A DNA stretch of 64,000 bases from Funiculus sociatus GB2-C1 (GTDB taxonomy: Bacteria > Cyanobacteriota > Cyanobacteriia > Cyanobacteriales > FACHB-T130). The DNA is taken from contig NZ_JAMPKJ010000022.1 of the NCBI RefSeq assembly GCF_039962115.1, positions 1 through 64,000 on the forward strand, given 5' to 3'. Both the position numbers and the translations under genes were made by a program. The notes under the pieces were generated by a model, which was given only the letters and a program-made list of their open reading frames with translations, ran no database searches and was not told where the DNA came from. Within the stretch, counting starts at the first letter, position 1. The number at the start of each line of letters is the position of its first letter. Shown here one piece after another: positions 33,579 through 41,846 of the stretch.

Positions 33579-35414
33579 TTAATCATTTCCCAGCATTTGC
33601 AACTTGTACAAACTCGCATAAAGGCCGCCTTGCTGCAATAATTCTTCGTGGCTGCCCGACTCCACCAATTGCCCACGCTTCAACACCAAAATCCGATCCA
33701 CATTGCGGATAGTAGAAAGTCGGTGAGCGATGATAATAGCTGTGCGTCCTTCTAGCAACTTATCTAAAGCATCCTGAATTAAAGCTTCTGTAGCAACATC
33801 CAGACTTGCCGTTGCCTCATCTAACACTAAGACACGGGGATTGCGGATAGCAGCACGGGCGAAAGCTAACAACTGCTTTTGTCCGCTAGAAATATTAGTG
33901 CCTCGTTCTCTGAGCTGGGTGTCGTAGCTTTGAGGCAGCTGTTCAATGAAACTATCAACATTGGTTTTTTGAGCTGCTGCCTTAACTTCCTCGAATGAAT
34001 AGGTGTCTCCCAGCGTGATATTGCTCTTGACATCGCCAGCGAAGAGAAAACCATCCTGAAGAATAACGCCCATGTGTTCCCGCAGTTCTTGTTGCGGTAA
34101 GTCCCGGATGTTTATCCCATCAAGGAAGATACGACCTTGGGTGGTGTCGTAAAGGCGGCACAGCAGACGGATAATAGAACTTTTTCCGGCACCTGTGGGG
34201 CCAACTAGAGCAACTTTTTCACCAGGCTTGATGGTGAAGTTTAGGTTTTTGAGGACGTATTCATCATTTTTGTAGGCGAAAGAGACATTTTCAAAGCGAA
34301 TTTCACCTTTTCGTCCGTCGTCCGTTGTCCGTTGTCCGTTGAGCGTTGCCAATGACGACTCTGAATCGCGGATTTCAATCGGCTCACTTAGAATATCAGT
34401 GATGCGCTCGACAGCGGTGAAACCAGATTGCAGCGCGGTGAACTTTTCGGCAAATTGACGCAAGGGATCGAATAGACGCTGGGCATACAGGATAAAAGCT
34501 GATAGGGTGCCAAAATTTATGGAATTCCCCATAATCAGGATGCCGCCTAACCAGAGTACGCCAGCGATCGCTACCAAGGCAACCCACTCCAGGGTCGCCG
34601 ATACCGCTGAGTCGTGAAAAATGGTTTTATCAACTTCACGGACGTATCGCTGGTTGGTAGTGCGAAACAGTTCGGCGTTGAATTTCTCCCGCCGGAACAA
34701 CTGCACCACGTTCACACCAACGATATTTTCTTGCAGCGTCGAGTTAAGCGCAGAAAGTTCGTCCCTAGCTTTGTAATTAGCTTTGCGGTACTCCTGCTGG
34801 AAGTAAATAATCAAACCTGTTACTGGTACCAACAACAGCACCAGCATCAATCCCAGTTGCCATTGCAAGGCAAACATGGTGATAGCAATTACCAAAATCG
34901 AGACTAAATCGCTGACAATCCCAACAGCACCCGTAGAAAAGACATCCCCCAAGGCTTCTACATCGCTGGTGAGGCGCGTAATCAATCTCCCCACTGGTGT
35001 CCGGTCAAAAAACCGCACTGCCAGAGAGGTTACATGGTTAAATAAATCGGTACGAATTTCTGCGGTAATTTGCTGCCCAACCTTCTGCACCGTGTAACCT
35101 TGGATTGCTGTAAACACCAGCCTTACTACCATTGTTACCAGCAGTAAAAGCGAGAGAATATTGATCCCATCTAATAAAGGTTTACCCCGGAGAAAAGGCC
35201 AAACTTGTTCGGAGCGAATCAACGAGATTGCTTGCCCGATTATGATTGGTTGAATAGCTCCTGCTACGGATAGCGGCAGCAACAATATGAGAGAAATTAT
35301 TAGTAGACCACGACTGCGACGCGCATAGGGTGCTAGTCGTAGGAAAAGCCGCCAGTCGCTTTCGCGCCGACGCGGTTTTGCCAAATTATCCGAAACAAGC
35401 GGGGATTGAGTCAT
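33579..35414 (-). CDS. ABC exporter (fused permease and ATPase)
   Basis: 611 aa. The N-terminal membrane domain (about 35-325) has six helices, including the conserved TRLTSDVEALGDVFSTG region. The ATPase domain has Walker A GPTGAGKSS, Walker B VLVLDEATASLD, H loop IAHRLST and a signature reading ISSGQKQLLAFARA rather than LSGGQ. The SSGQ form is known in the heterodimeric MdlA/MdlB and YheH-like exporters. The substrate is unknown. A heptamer repeat lies in the linker before the ATPase domain (34314-34348). It follows hisG and a small gene on the same strand. Confidence 0.92.
   Translation of the reverse strand: MTQSPLVSDNLAKPRRRESDWRLFLRLAPYARRSRGLLIISLILLLPLSVAGAIQPIIIGQAISLIRSEQVWPFLRGKPLLDGINILSLLLLVTMVVRLVFTAIQGYTVQKVGQQITAEIRTDLFNHVTSLAVRFFDRTPVGRLITRLTSDVEALGDVFSTGAVGIVSDLVSILVIAITMFALQWQLGLMLVLLLVPVTGLIIYFQQEYRKANYKARDELSALNSTLQENIVGVNVVQLFRREKFNAELFRTTNQRYVREVDKTIFHDSAVSATLEWVALVAIAGVLWLGGILIMGNSINFGTLSAFILYAQRLFDPLRQFAEKFTALQSGFTAVERITDILSEPIEIRDSESSLATLNGQRTTDDGRKGEIRFENVSFAYKNDEYVLKNLNFTIKPGEKVALVGPTGAGKSSIIRLLCRLYDTTQGRIFLDGINIRDLPQQELREHMGVILQDGFLFAGDVKSNITLGDTYSFEEVKAAAQKTNVDSFIEQLPQSYDTQLRERGTNISSGQKQLLAFARAAIRNPRVLVLDEATASLDVATEALIQDALDKLLEGRTAIIIAHRLSTIRNVDRILVLKRGQLVESGSHEELLQQGGLYASLYKLQMLGND
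34314..34348. repeat. Heptamer tandem repeat inside the exporter gene
   Basis: TCCGTCG then three TCCGTTG units and AGCGTTG, 35 bases in all. In the gene frame it codes for part of the linker LNGQRTTDDGRKGE. Confidence 0.85.
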
Positions 35415-35419
35415 GATCC

Positions 35420-35475
35420 TTAGTCTTTAGTCTTCAGTCATTAGCCCTTAACTAATCGCTAACGACTAATGACTA
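35420..35475. repeat. Heptamer tandem repeat in the operon spacer
   Basis: Eight consecutive heptamers of related sequence: TTAGTCT, TTAGTCT, TCAGTCA, TTAGCCC, TTAACTA, ATCGCTA, ACGACTA, ATGACTA. The last ones are near reverse complements of the first, so the spacer can also fold. It covers the leader of the exporter gene. Confidence 0.8.
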
Positions 35476-35478
35476 ACC

Positions 35479-35712
35479 TTATTCTTTCCCCTTCAGGAGT
35501 GCAGTGGCAGCTGCCTGGAGAGATATGTAGGCAGTTTCTGGTTGTCCGTTGATGTACGAATTGCCGTCTTCGCCTTCGCAGAGGAGTCCTATTTTTTGCC
35601 CATCAGCACCAACTACCTCTAGTACGTCCTGAATCGTCTCGATGTCAAAACCTTCGACAACTGAACTCCAATCACTTTTGTCAACTGCACGAATTTTAAT
35701 AGTTTCTTCCAT
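35479..35712 (-). CDS. Small acidic conserved-looking protein
   Basis: 77 aa with no membrane segment; it starts MEETIKIRAVDKSDWSSVVE and includes DGQKIGLLCEGEDGNSYING. It begins 14 bases after the hisG stop and precedes the exporter, so the three are probably cotranscribed. I do not recognise a family; the sequence reads like a real cyanobacterial hypothetical protein. Confidence 0.65.
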   Translation of the reverse strand: MEETIKIRAVDKSDWSSVVEGFDIETIQDVLEVVGADGQKIGLLCEGEDGNSYINGQPETAYISLQAAATALLKGKE

Positions 35713-35726
35713 CTAGTTGCCTACTC

Positions 35727-36368
35727 CTAACAATTCAACGTTGCGCTTCGCAACTGTTCCACCCATTTATGAATATCGCCACCGTTCAGACGATATGAGA
35801 GAGGATGGGCAATCAGCCGCGCCGTACTCTCAAATAGTGTATCAATTTCTACTAAGCCGTTTTCTCGTAGAGTGCGACCTGTGGAAACCAAATCGACAAT
35901 CGCCTCGGACATTCCCGTAATCGGCCCTAGTTCCACTGAACCATACAAAGGCACGATTTCTACAGGTAAATCTAAGCTATCAAAGTATTCGTGGGCGCAG
36001 TGAACATACTTAGATGCGACTCGACCATGAGGCGGCAATTCCAGCACAGAACGGTATGGACTTTCGGCACGTACTGCCACGGACATCCGACAGCCTCCAA
36101 ACTGAAGATCGGCTAAATTAGCTACCAGGGGATTTTTTTCCCGCAGCACGTCATAGCCGACTATTCCCAAATGCGCTTGCCCATATTCAACGTAAACAGG
36201 GACATCTTGCGCCCGTACCAGTAGCGCTTTAGCTGTACCTGTGGGATCTTCAATCTGGAGTTGGCGGTTGGCAGAATCTTGAAAGGCGCTAAAATCTAGT
36301 CCGACAGCTTGCAACAGCCGAATGCTATCAGATAAGAGTGCGCCTTTGGGCAATGCAACAGTAATCAT
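35727..36368 (-). CDS. hisG: ATP phosphoribosyltransferase, short form
   Basis: 213 aa from the ATG at 36368 ([12 protein letters not shown]), the family start; the frame extends upstream to 36446 with non-family residues. Visible are [39 protein letters not shown] and the phosphate-binding [20 protein letters not shown]. It catalyses the first step of histidine synthesis from ATP and PRPP. This short form needs HisZ as a regulatory partner; no hisZ is in the window. It heads the leftward operon. Confidence 0.95.
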   Translation of the reverse strand: MITVALPKGALLSDSIRLLQAVGLDFSAFQDSANRQLQIEDPTGTAKALLVRAQDVPVYVEYGQAHLGIVGYDVLREKNPLVANLADLQFGGCRMSVAVRAESPYRSVLELPPHGRVASKYVHCAHEYFDSLDLPVEIVPLYGSVELGPITGMSEAIVDLVSTGRTLRENGLVEIDTLFESTARLIAHPLSYRLNGGDIHKWVEQLRSATLNC

Positions 36369-36460
36369 GAATAGTGCAGTAAACGTCCTGCAAAATGGTA
36401 GCTGAAAGCTGACACTTTGCACCGTCACTCTGAAGAAGAATGGCACTGATTTAAGACTTA

Positions 36461-36494
36461 GAGGATAGGTAGCGCGATCGCGCTACCTATCCTC
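36461..36494. repeat. 34-base perfect palindrome centred on HIP1
   Basis: GAGGATAGGTAGC-GCGATCGC-GCTACCTATCCTC, all 34 bases symmetric. It lies between the nucleotidase end and hisG, both leftward. It may act as a terminator for the first or an operator for the second. Confidence 0.85.
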
Positions 36495-36583
36495 TCCCTT
36501 ATTTTAGTTGGATTTCTCGCCCCTAAGCCTTCGGCTCTTGCCGGAAGAAGGTAAAAAGAAAACTCTAAAATGTTATTCTGGCT

Positions 36584-36610
36584 CCCCTTCTCTGATGATG
36601 GGAGAAGGGG
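36584..36610 (-). terminator. Hairpin after the nucleotidase gene
   Basis: CCCCTTCTC (36584-36592) and GAGAAGGGG (36602-36610), 18 bases past the stop on the minus strand. Followed by a T-rich stretch in that direction. Confidence 0.5.
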
Positions 36611-36627
36611 GTGAAGGGCATTGTTAC

Positions 36628-38685
36628 TCAGTTACCCCTACGACGCTTCAGGCGAGTAAGCCCTAGACCAACTGCCACTAAACCTAGTAGCGTAGTCGGT
36701 TCTGGCACGGAAACACCATTGCCATCACCAGGTACAATTACCTGACCCCCAGTTGCAGGAGCAACCAAGGATGAGACATCGCGGACACGAATGCCTTCAC
36801 CGCTCTTAATATCGCTCTCATCAATTGTGCCTCCCAGATTTTCGCGGATATACTGTTCCAGAGCTTGCTGGTAGCTAACACCTGAGAGCGTGAACTTGCG
36901 ATTTTGAGGAATATTCGCCAGAGTTGCGAAGTTGTCCCCACCGTTGGCGGTAAAGTTAATTGTTGCCAGATCGAAGAGTCCTTGGTCAGAGTTTAGCAGG
37001 AAGCCACCCTGAGCCACATCATAGAGGAATTGTCCCGTCCGGTCATTGTCAGGATCGAGGAAGATACTCTGAATGCGCGAGCCAGGAGTAGTAATGATGC
37101 CATCCGCAGTCACCACCTGAGCAGGGCTGGTAACATCATAAACAACCTCTAACCCGGATAGCTGGAGGAATTGACCGCCACCACCCACATCGGGTGCACT
37201 TTGCCCAGAAACGGCTCTTTCTAAGATTTCCAGCAGTTCTGACGCTGTGATGTCTGTAACTACTGAGACAAAATTCGAGAAGGGCAGAACATCGAAAGTG
37301 TCAAACTCTGAGATCGTATCACCGGGCAAGAAACGGCGATCGTTGCGAATGCCACCTCCGTTCTGAATGCCTACTAAAATATTTTCTGGATCTAAACCTA
37401 CACTTTCTGCACCATCGCGGGCAGCATCACGCACAGCATCAGCAATCAAACTACCAGCAAGCGTACTTTTGGCACGAACATTGGTACGAATGCTGTCCAG
37501 AGCTACATTCGTTACTCCAACTGGTGTTTGTTTCAGCCTATCAACAAATGCGGCAACTGGGTTCTGAACTTGCTCTACCAAATCTTGACGAGGAGTCAGC
37601 CCATCTAGACTTGTGTTGCGCTTGGGGCCACTTTCTGGTTCTAGAATGCTTGTAACCCTACCATCAGCGAACTCTACCTGCAAGTTGCCCAGATATTTGT
37701 ATTCGCCATCTGTGGAAACAATCAGCACGGGTTCGCCCGTCACCGCAGCCAGACTGTTGACCTGTGTGCCAGTGCTGGAGTCATAGATCAGGGGGTAAGA
37801 GGGAACTGGCGTTTCTCCCGTAAGGGGCAGCAAAGAGTCATCTGGATTTGCTAGACGAGTATCGCTGCCAGCTGCAACGATGATGTCTACGTCTTTGAGT
37901 AGACCTGCTAGAGCTTTTTCTTCGTTGATGTTCTGGAGGTGAGAAACCAGTACAACTTTATTGATGCCTTGCTGAGTTAGTTTGTCAACTTCGGTCTGCA
38001 CCTGGTTGGCTAAGGCGGCAAAACCAGGAGTACCTACCACGTCACCGATTGTCCCCACATCTTCGGGGCTGGAAATTGAGCGCAGTAATGGGGTTGTCAC
38101 GCCTACAACACCAAGTCGCTCTTGCACTCCATTAACGGTCTTGGTGACAATGGTACTGGGCTGAATCAATCCTTTGAGGGGATTGTTGTCTGGAATAATC
38201 AGGTTGGAGGAGACGAAGGGACGGAAACCAGTACCATCGCTTTCCGGGTCGATGAATCTAGCCAGCACATCTGGGCCAAAGTCAAATTCGTGGTTGCCGA
38301 TGCCACCGACATCAATGTTAAATAGTTCTAGTGCTTTTGCATCGTAGAATTGCTGCCCTTCTGGGAGGCTCAGGCTTGCCTGGAATTGCGGCCCTGATAA
38401 GTAGTTATCTCCAGCTGTCACCAGTAGGTCAAAATCTGTGCTGCTGGCGTTGCGTTGCCTATCGATTAAATCCGCAAACAAGCCAACGCCACTATACTCA
38501 AATGTGGTCGGTGGCGTGGTCGTTGGGGAAACAGTGCCAGTCCGGGTTAGCAGGGAGGATTCGGCATCGCTGAAGTGCAGCAGGTTGAGTGTTAGGGCGT
38601 GTGTTGTGGTGGATACTAAGGCACTGGTTAAACTCAAGCTGGATACTAGCAACCAGCGCTTGCCACCAGAAAGTTGCTGAAACAT
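36628..38685 (-). CDS. Secreted 5'-nucleotidase / metallophosphatase with PEP-CTERM tag
   Basis: 685 aa. A signal peptide (residues 1-30, ending THA) is followed by a metallophosphatase domain: LNLLHFSDAESS, VTAGDNYLSGP, GIGNHEFDFGPDVLARF and VLVSHLQNINEE are the metal-binding blocks. The 5'-nucleotidase C-terminal domain (about residues 390-640) has GIQNGGGIRNDRRFLPGD and NFTANGGDNF. It ends with a PEP-CTERM sorting signal, VPEPTTLLGLVAVGLGLTRL then KRRRG. UshA-like enzymes release phosphate from nucleotides outside the cell. The HxD of the first block is altered (HFSDAES where NDxHG is usual). Confidence 0.88.
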   Translation of the reverse strand: MFQQLSGGKRWLLVSSLSLTSALVSTTTHALTLNLLHFSDAESSLLTRTGTVSPTTTPPTTFEYSGVGLFADLIDRQRNASSTDFDLLVTAGDNYLSGPQFQASLSLPEGQQFYDAKALELFNIDVGGIGNHEFDFGPDVLARFIDPESDGTGFRPFVSSNLIIPDNNPLKGLIQPSTIVTKTVNGVQERLGVVGVTTPLLRSISSPEDVGTIGDVVGTPGFAALANQVQTEVDKLTQQGINKVVLVSHLQNINEEKALAGLLKDVDIIVAAGSDTRLANPDDSLLPLTGETPVPSYPLIYDSSTGTQVNSLAAVTGEPVLIVSTDGEYKYLGNLQVEFADGRVTSILEPESGPKRNTSLDGLTPRQDLVEQVQNPVAAFVDRLKQTPVGVTNVALDSIRTNVRAKSTLAGSLIADAVRDAARDGAESVGLDPENILVGIQNGGGIRNDRRFLPGDTISEFDTFDVLPFSNFVSVVTDITASELLEILERAVSGQSAPDVGGGGQFLQLSGLEVVYDVTSPAQVVTADGIITTPGSRIQSIFLDPDNDRTGQFLYDVAQGGFLLNSDQGLFDLATINFTANGGDNFATLANIPQNRKFTLSGVSYQQALEQYIRENLGGTIDESDIKSGEGIRVRDVSSLVAPATGGQVIVPGDGNGVSVPEPTTLLGLVAVGLGLTRLKRRRGN

Positions 38686-38799
38686 TTTATTTATTTCCCT
38701 TCAATTACTTAGGTTTCTGCAAGTGGGAAGGTTGGGTCGCTAATAGGTAGCGATCGCGCCCTATGGGTTGCTCCAATTTCTCCCCACTTTTTCGGGGTT

Positions 38800-38922
38800 A
38801 GATTAATAAAGATTAAGTAACTACCCTATACGTATTTGTACGAGTTAGTTCTGAATATCTGATAAACTTCTAGTAAAGAAGAGATTAATAAACTTAATAT
38901 TTACTTAATCTTCATATAAACA
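38800..38922. promoter_or_regulatory. PHO-box-like direct repeats between divergent genes
   Basis: Two groups resemble the cyanobacterial PHO box (CTTAACCT repeated with 3-base gaps). At 38893-38922: CTTAATAT-TTA-CTTAATCT-TCA-TATAAACA, facing the regulator gene. At 38800-38817 (minus strand): CTTAATCT and ATTAATCT spaced by 2 bases, facing the nucleotidase. Matches are imperfect. Confidence 0.4.
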
Positions 38923-39116
38923 GCCGATGGCTTCACAAAAGCTTTATACATTAAACGGATTGTCAGTTTTTATACTCAATGGGTCGAAAAAAGTAGCTAA
39001 AAGCTGATAAGCAGTTCCTTTATAGGTTGTGGCGAGTCTGTCCTTTTTTCGAGGCGTTATATACGTCTCGGAAGAAGAAAATTTTATGATTCATAAAGAA
39101 ATTGCCATAGCTAGTT

Positions 39117-39809
39117 ATGCGGATTCTTTTGGTAGATGATGAAATTGAGCTTGCTGAACCGCTTTCTCGCTTACTTAAGCGTGAGGGGTACAGTGTTGAT
39201 GTGGCTAATAATGGCGCAGATGGCAGCCAGATGGCAATGCAAGGCGGTTACGATTTGCTGATTTTGGATTGGATGCTACCGCAAATGACTGGGTTGGAGA
39301 TTTGTCAGCAGATGCGATCGCTCAAACTTACCACACCAGTTCTGTTTCTCACTGCCAAAGATACTCTAGACGACCGAGTTCTGGGGTTGGACGCGGGTGC
39401 TGATGATTATCTGGTGAAGCCGTTTGAACTGCGGGAGTTATTAGCAAGAGTTCGCGCCTTGTTGCGGCGTTCGGCTGCTGATGCGTCTATAGCACCATCA
39501 GCATCAAATATACTTCACGTAACAGATTTAGAGCTTGACTGCGACAACCAGCTGGCATATCGTCGAGGACGCACCATTGAGCTATCGGAAAAGGAAAGCC
39601 AACTGCTTGCCTATTTTATGCGTCATGCTGGGCAGTTGCTAACTCATAACCAAATTTATCACCATTTGTGGGATTCCGGAGAACAGCCGAGCAGCAACGT
39701 TTTAGCAGCTTTAATTCGCCTGTTGCGGCGCAAAATTGAAGCATCTGGGGAAACACCACTAATTCATACTGTTTATGGCAAAGGTTATCGTTTTGGCGAT
39801 GGTAGTTGA
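39117..39809 (+). CDS. rppA: OmpR-family response regulator, RppA-like
   Basis: 230 aa. The receiver has the acidic pair DDE near residue 8, the phospho-accepting Asp in LLILDWMLP and the conserved Lys in DYLVKPFELRELLARVRALL. The winged-helix output domain spans about residues 130-228 (ESQLLAYFMRHAGQLL then HTVYGKGYRFG). The receiver closely resembles RppA of Synechocystis as I remember it, but no histidine kinase follows, so the partner is elsewhere. Its gene is divergent from the nucleotidase, sharing PHO-like repeats. The stop codon lies inside a HIP1-centred palindrome. Confidence 0.82.
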   Translation: MRILLVDDEIELAEPLSRLLKREGYSVDVANNGADGSQMAMQGGYDLLILDWMLPQMTGLEICQQMRSLKLTTPVLFLTAKDTLDDRVLGLDAGADDYLVKPFELRELLARVRALLRRSAADASIAPSASNILHVTDLELDCDNQLAYRRGRTIELSEKESQLLAYFMRHAGQLLTHNQIYHHLWDSGEQPSSNVLAALIRLLRRKIEASGETPLIHTVYGKGYRFGDGS

Positions 39810-39833
39810 ACAATAGCGATCGCGCTTGTTCAA
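39806..39833. terminator. HIP1-containing hairpin at the regulator stop
   Basis: TTGAACAA and TTGTTCAA flank TA-GCGATCGC-GC. The left arm includes the stop codon TGA. It can form a stem-loop that ends the transcript. Confidence 0.5.
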
Positions 39834-40006
39834 TTCTTCCTACGGGATTGCGCTCGCTGTATTGAAGTTGTAATTTAGTATAAATTTTTATAAAAATATA
39901 ATATAAATAATGCTCTACTAGGAAATGGAGTTAACTGTTGAGTTGTCTATTTATCTTGACTACAATGAAAATAGCTCAAAATTAAATTACAAAAAACAGA
40001 GTTGAT

Positions 40007-40234
40007 ATGCCTGAAGATTTTAAAGATCCATTGATAGCTTGGAACTTGAGAAATTTAGATATCATTTTTACGAGTATTCTGTTTATCGGTTTAGCATTGC
40101 TTCTGGGCCGGCTCACTCGAAAAAATCCCTATGCTATGTGGACTACGCTAGTTACTGCTGGCTTAATAATTCTATTATTATTAGTTACGCAGAACGATCA
40201 TGGTTTTGGTTTTTTCAGCTTGAAACTTGAATAG
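40007..40234 (+). CDS. Small two-TM membrane protein
   Basis: 75 aa with two hydrophobic helices (FTSILFIGLALLLGRL and TLVTAGLIILLLLVTQ) joined by a short basic loop TRKNPYAMW. The N-terminus is polar. No family recognised. The frame is supported by the membrane-protein composition only; no strong ribosome site is seen. Confidence 0.55.
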   Translation: MPEDFKDPLIAWNLRNLDIIFTSILFIGLALLLGRLTRKNPYAMWTTLVTAGLIILLLLVTQNDHGFGFFSLKLE

Positions 40235-40352
40235 TTAGCTTAGTGTAAAACTATTCAAACTAAACAGTTGATATAGGTTGGGGAGCCACCCTCTCCGCTG
40301 TGTTCCCAGCGTTGAAGGGCTTGGCGTTTGAGGAACCTCACCCAACATTGAC

Positions 40353-40398
40353 AAAATTAAAAATTAAAAAATATATTAAATTTTTAATTTTTAATTTT
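40353..40398. terminator. AT-only inverted repeat between convergent genes
   Basis: AAAATTAAAAATTAAAAA (40353-40370) and TTTTTAATTTTTAATTTT (40381-40398) are perfect reverse complements built of TTTTTAA heptamers. It may be a bidirectional terminator of low stability. Confidence 0.45.
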
Positions 40399-40409
40399 TA
40401 CTTCTTTGA

Positions 40410-41012
40410 TTACTGCTCCATAGCCGAGCGTCCTTGCTTGCCTAGTCGAATCAGGACAAAATAGCTTAAGTACAATACATAAATTATCAATCCTACCATT
40501 CCCAGAAAACCTAAAAATTGGGGTGAAGTTGTGGAACCGGCGTGGAAAAACTGTTTGTAAAGTCTGGGGGCTTCCAACCAGACATCGCAAAATGGAGATT
40601 TAATCGATCCAGGGGAAAACGCACAAGACAGGAAAGGCAGAAAAGCTAAAGCGCCCAAGGTTAGGTAAACAGTCACAGCCCAACGCCATGCTGTTAGCGC
40701 TAGTTTCAAAGGACGCAGGGGCCGGTCGTCAATGTCATCGTTGATATCTTCCCAAAACCAGAGAGAGATGGGAACCAGAAGGCGAGATCCGAAAGAAGCT
40801 ACAAAAGCAATAGGCCATGCAGGAATCATCAGGTAAAGTGCGATTGCCATCAAACTAGAGACGCGCCAGTAGATAATTAACAAGCGGACAATGGCATCAG
40901 CTCTCTGGACAAAAGCCCAAATGAGCAGAATCAGGGGAATGATAACAGTAAACAACACTCCCAGTCGGTAGTCCATCCAAACTAGCGGTCGAAACCAGAT
41001 GTCATTTTGCAT
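40410..41012 (-). CDS. DUF3177 family membrane protein
   Basis: 200 aa with about four to five hydrophobic segments. The stretch RPLVWMDYRLGVLFTVIIPL, IYWRVSSLMAIALYLMI and FWEDINDDIDDRPL recall the DUF3177 family of cyanobacteria. A conserved acidic loop (EDINDDIDD) lies between membrane segments. The function is unknown. It stands alone. Confidence 0.75.
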   Translation of the reverse strand: MQNDIWFRPLVWMDYRLGVLFTVIIPLILLIWAFVQRADAIVRLLIIYWRVSSLMAIALYLMIPAWPIAFVASFGSRLLVPISLWFWEDINDDIDDRPLRPLKLALTAWRWAVTVYLTLGALAFLPFLSCAFSPGSIKSPFCDVWLEAPRLYKQFFHAGSTTSPQFLGFLGMVGLIIYVLYLSYFVLIRLGKQGRSAMEQ

Positions 41013-41219
41013 GGGCGGTGTATGGCAGAAATGGCGATTTTTACCAATTTATTCTACCTGCCATTAACACCTTGCACCATGCCCATAGCGTCTCTATGCG
41101 ATCGCGCTACAGCATAACGCACCCAAAAAACAAGCAAGGAGAACGCCCTTGTTAGACATTCTCCTTGCTCATGTTCTCAGAACTATGCCGGAATAGCGGC
41201 GTTTAGCACCACGTTAAAT

Positions 41220-41441
41220 CTATTCTTCGTAAATGCGGCACTCAGCAGCGTCCGGATTATCGTCGCAGTATAGCTCAAGAGAGTTTTTCGGTTTTTGTTG
41301 ACGCTTATGAGACGCTTCGGCTTGCAGTTCTTCAACAGCATCCCACGCAGCAGCGCACTCACCGGAAGTGTCACCCTTGGCATCACAAACAGCCCGGGCT
41401 TGATCGCGTTCTTGTTCGATTTGTTCTTGGATATTGCTCAT
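41220..41441 (-). CDS. cp12: CP12, redox regulator of the Calvin cycle
   Basis: 73 aa. The family layout is complete: N-terminal cysteine pair (AVCDAKGDTSGECAAAW), AWDAVEELQAEASH core, and C-terminal YCDDNPDAAECRIYEE with the second pair. CP12 is intrinsically disordered when reduced. When oxidised in the dark it binds GAPDH and phosphoribulokinase and switches both off. The gene is monocistronic. Confidence 0.95.
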   Translation of the reverse strand: MSNIQEQIEQERDQARAVCDAKGDTSGECAAAWDAVEELQAEASHKRQQKPKNSLELYCDDNPDAAECRIYEE

Positions 41442-41846
41442 GACTTTATTAGTCCCCGTTTCTTCTTTCAGTTCAGGAAACCTGGTGAATACCGACCTTT
41501 GGCGCCATCCAGTCAGGTGTACTACTTAACTTACTCAGTTATTTCAATGATTCCTTATTTGTCATATCTGAATATGCAGTACCAGCACTGGATTGATCTT
41601 TATCTTTTAAGATTTGGTCATTTCTCCCTCACCGATGTGCCAGTATACACAACATCTGGCGCATCTAGGTTCATATTAACTAATGTTAATACACCATTAC
41701 ACTAACTTGGTTCCCCCATAGAGATATTGCCCTGGTAGTATAACCAAGCTAACCCGTGCTGGTGTTAGGCTTATGATAAAGCTTTGACATCCTGCCAATC
41801 TACCCAAAGGCATCGGATTTCTAGGTGAGAGTTTTGTGTAATCCCT
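41442..41846. other. Intergenic region between cp12 and the FIST gene
   Basis: Divergent promoter region of about 400 bases. AT-rich, with no dispersed repeat and no long frame of its own. Promoters for both genes must lie here, but I cannot place them. Confidence 0.45.

Noticed and set aside
41295-41705. 136-codon frame opposite cp12
   Set aside because: Overlaps the certain cp12 gene on the other strand, and the rest has no recognisable protein pattern.
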